DNA of 64,000 bases from Piper betle. Lineage: Eukaryota > Streptophyta > Magnoliopsida > Piperales > Piperaceae. Shown piece after piece: positions 63,440-64,000 of the stretch. Under the pieces are notes generated by a model. The model ran no database searches and was not told where the DNA came from. It saw only the letters and a list, made by a program, of their open reading frames with translations. Position 1 is the stretch's first letter, and every line of letters starts with the position of its first letter. Position numbers and translations under genes: made by a program. The stretch is taken from assembly GCA_033002965.1 (NCBI GenBank), contig JAURVB010003386.1, forward strand, positions 1 to 64,000. The letters run 5' to 3'.

Positions 63440-64000
63440 CGCATTGGGATGTAGTAACAGCATGCCGGCACCAACATGTTTTGGCATTGCCAAAGAAGAG
63501 TAATTTACGAACATGGATTTATGCTAAAATTCGCCCCGAAACAAGTATGTATCACACTAAAACGATTTAGCAATACTCATTGTCATGCAGCATCGACAAC
63601 AATAATTCACAATACCAAAGAACTGCACCTTAAAAACATAGATTCATGGAACAAGACCAATATTTTCAGAAACATGGAATCAAGATAAAGCTCACACACA
63701 CCAATCATCAAGAGACTAATTGCATCAATATTGGCATTCATCATCTCTTCACCACGCACGAAACTATTTAAACGCTTAAACAGATGAATCACAATCGGAA
63801 ATTTTTGTTGGTGAGGGTATAAAGCATCATCACTGTTATGGTATATGATTGTAAACGATGGAAATTAAGTGAAGGTTTTGCCATTTGTAAAATTTTAGAT
63901 GAGTTTAATAAGGTTAGTATATGTTGGTAAAGTTTGTTTGTAAAGATTTGTTGCTTTCATTTTGCGTGGGGAGCAGCAACCACTTGCTACGTAGGCTTGC
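63440..64000. other. Right edge, no recognised gene
   Basis: AT-rich flank; upstream exons of the kelch-type gene could lie here or beyond the window, but none was recognised. Confidence 0.4.

Noticed and set aside
1..64000. CRISPR arrays, bacterial operons or prophage
   Set aside because: None seen; the tandem repeats present are microsatellites, spacer repeats or transposon pieces in plant nuclear DNA.

Overview
The window is nuclear DNA of a flowering plant. Intron-containing genes encode plant-specific or plant-typical proteins (MED12, a caffeate-type O-methyltransferase, a DUF4378 protein, a PRD3/PAIR1-like meiotic protein, DUF295 F-box sequences, a 2-oxoglutarate dioxygenase, V-ATPase subunit e). 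Introns and spacers are very AT-rich, and copia, gypsy and hAT-like repeats are dense. The species cannot be told from the sequence alone; a eudicot or related lineage is most likely.

Layout. 1-2338: a piece of the 45S rDNA unit on the minus strand, made of the last ~74 bases of 25S rRNA followed by intergenic spacer with three copies of a Pol I promoter-like core. It joins a gypsy LTR fragment (2339-2953). 4.2-5.5 kb: a two-exon O-methyltransferase whose catalytic His and its acidic partner are replaced. 6.6-21.3 kb: MED12 on the minus strand, 12 coding exons, about 2,234 codons when read through; the outer exons are clean but the central exons carry a run of +1 frame breaks and a damaged donor site. 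23.3-28.4 kb: a DUF4378 (TRM/LONGIFOLIA-type) gene on the minus strand with a truncated copia element in one intron. 30-41 kb: a transposon-rich block with hAT-like non-autonomous elements, tRNA-like sequence, a copia remnant, and a gypsy chromovirus integrase split by a solo LTR with a perfect 5-bp target duplication, followed by the gypsy LTR. 42-44 kb: a PRD3/PAIR1-like gene missing its 3' end. 45.4-48.4 kb: a large inverted duplication with no spacer, each arm carrying decayed F-box/DUF295 sequence. 51.8-52.9 kb: an intact two-exon 2-oxoglutarate/Fe(II) dioxygenase (GA20ox-like). 54-55 kb: three ~235-bp tandem repeats beside a solo LTR. 57.4-60.0 kb: an intact three-exon V-ATPase subunit e gene of 70 residues. 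60.9-61.7 kb: a well-bounded hAT-like element with 8-bp target duplication. 62.2-63.4 kb: broken F-box/kelch-type sequence.

The genes do not form a shared pathway; this is an ordinary mixed gene neighbourhood broken up by transposons. The most unusual features are the O-methyltransferase lacking two of three catalytic residues, the zero-spacer DUF295 palindrome, the rDNA spacer fragment joined to a retrotransposon, and hAT-like elements that carry a module shared with the local gypsy LTRs plus a variable GC-rich core. All exon boundaries were read by eye from GT/AG signals and family similarity; no alignment could be run.
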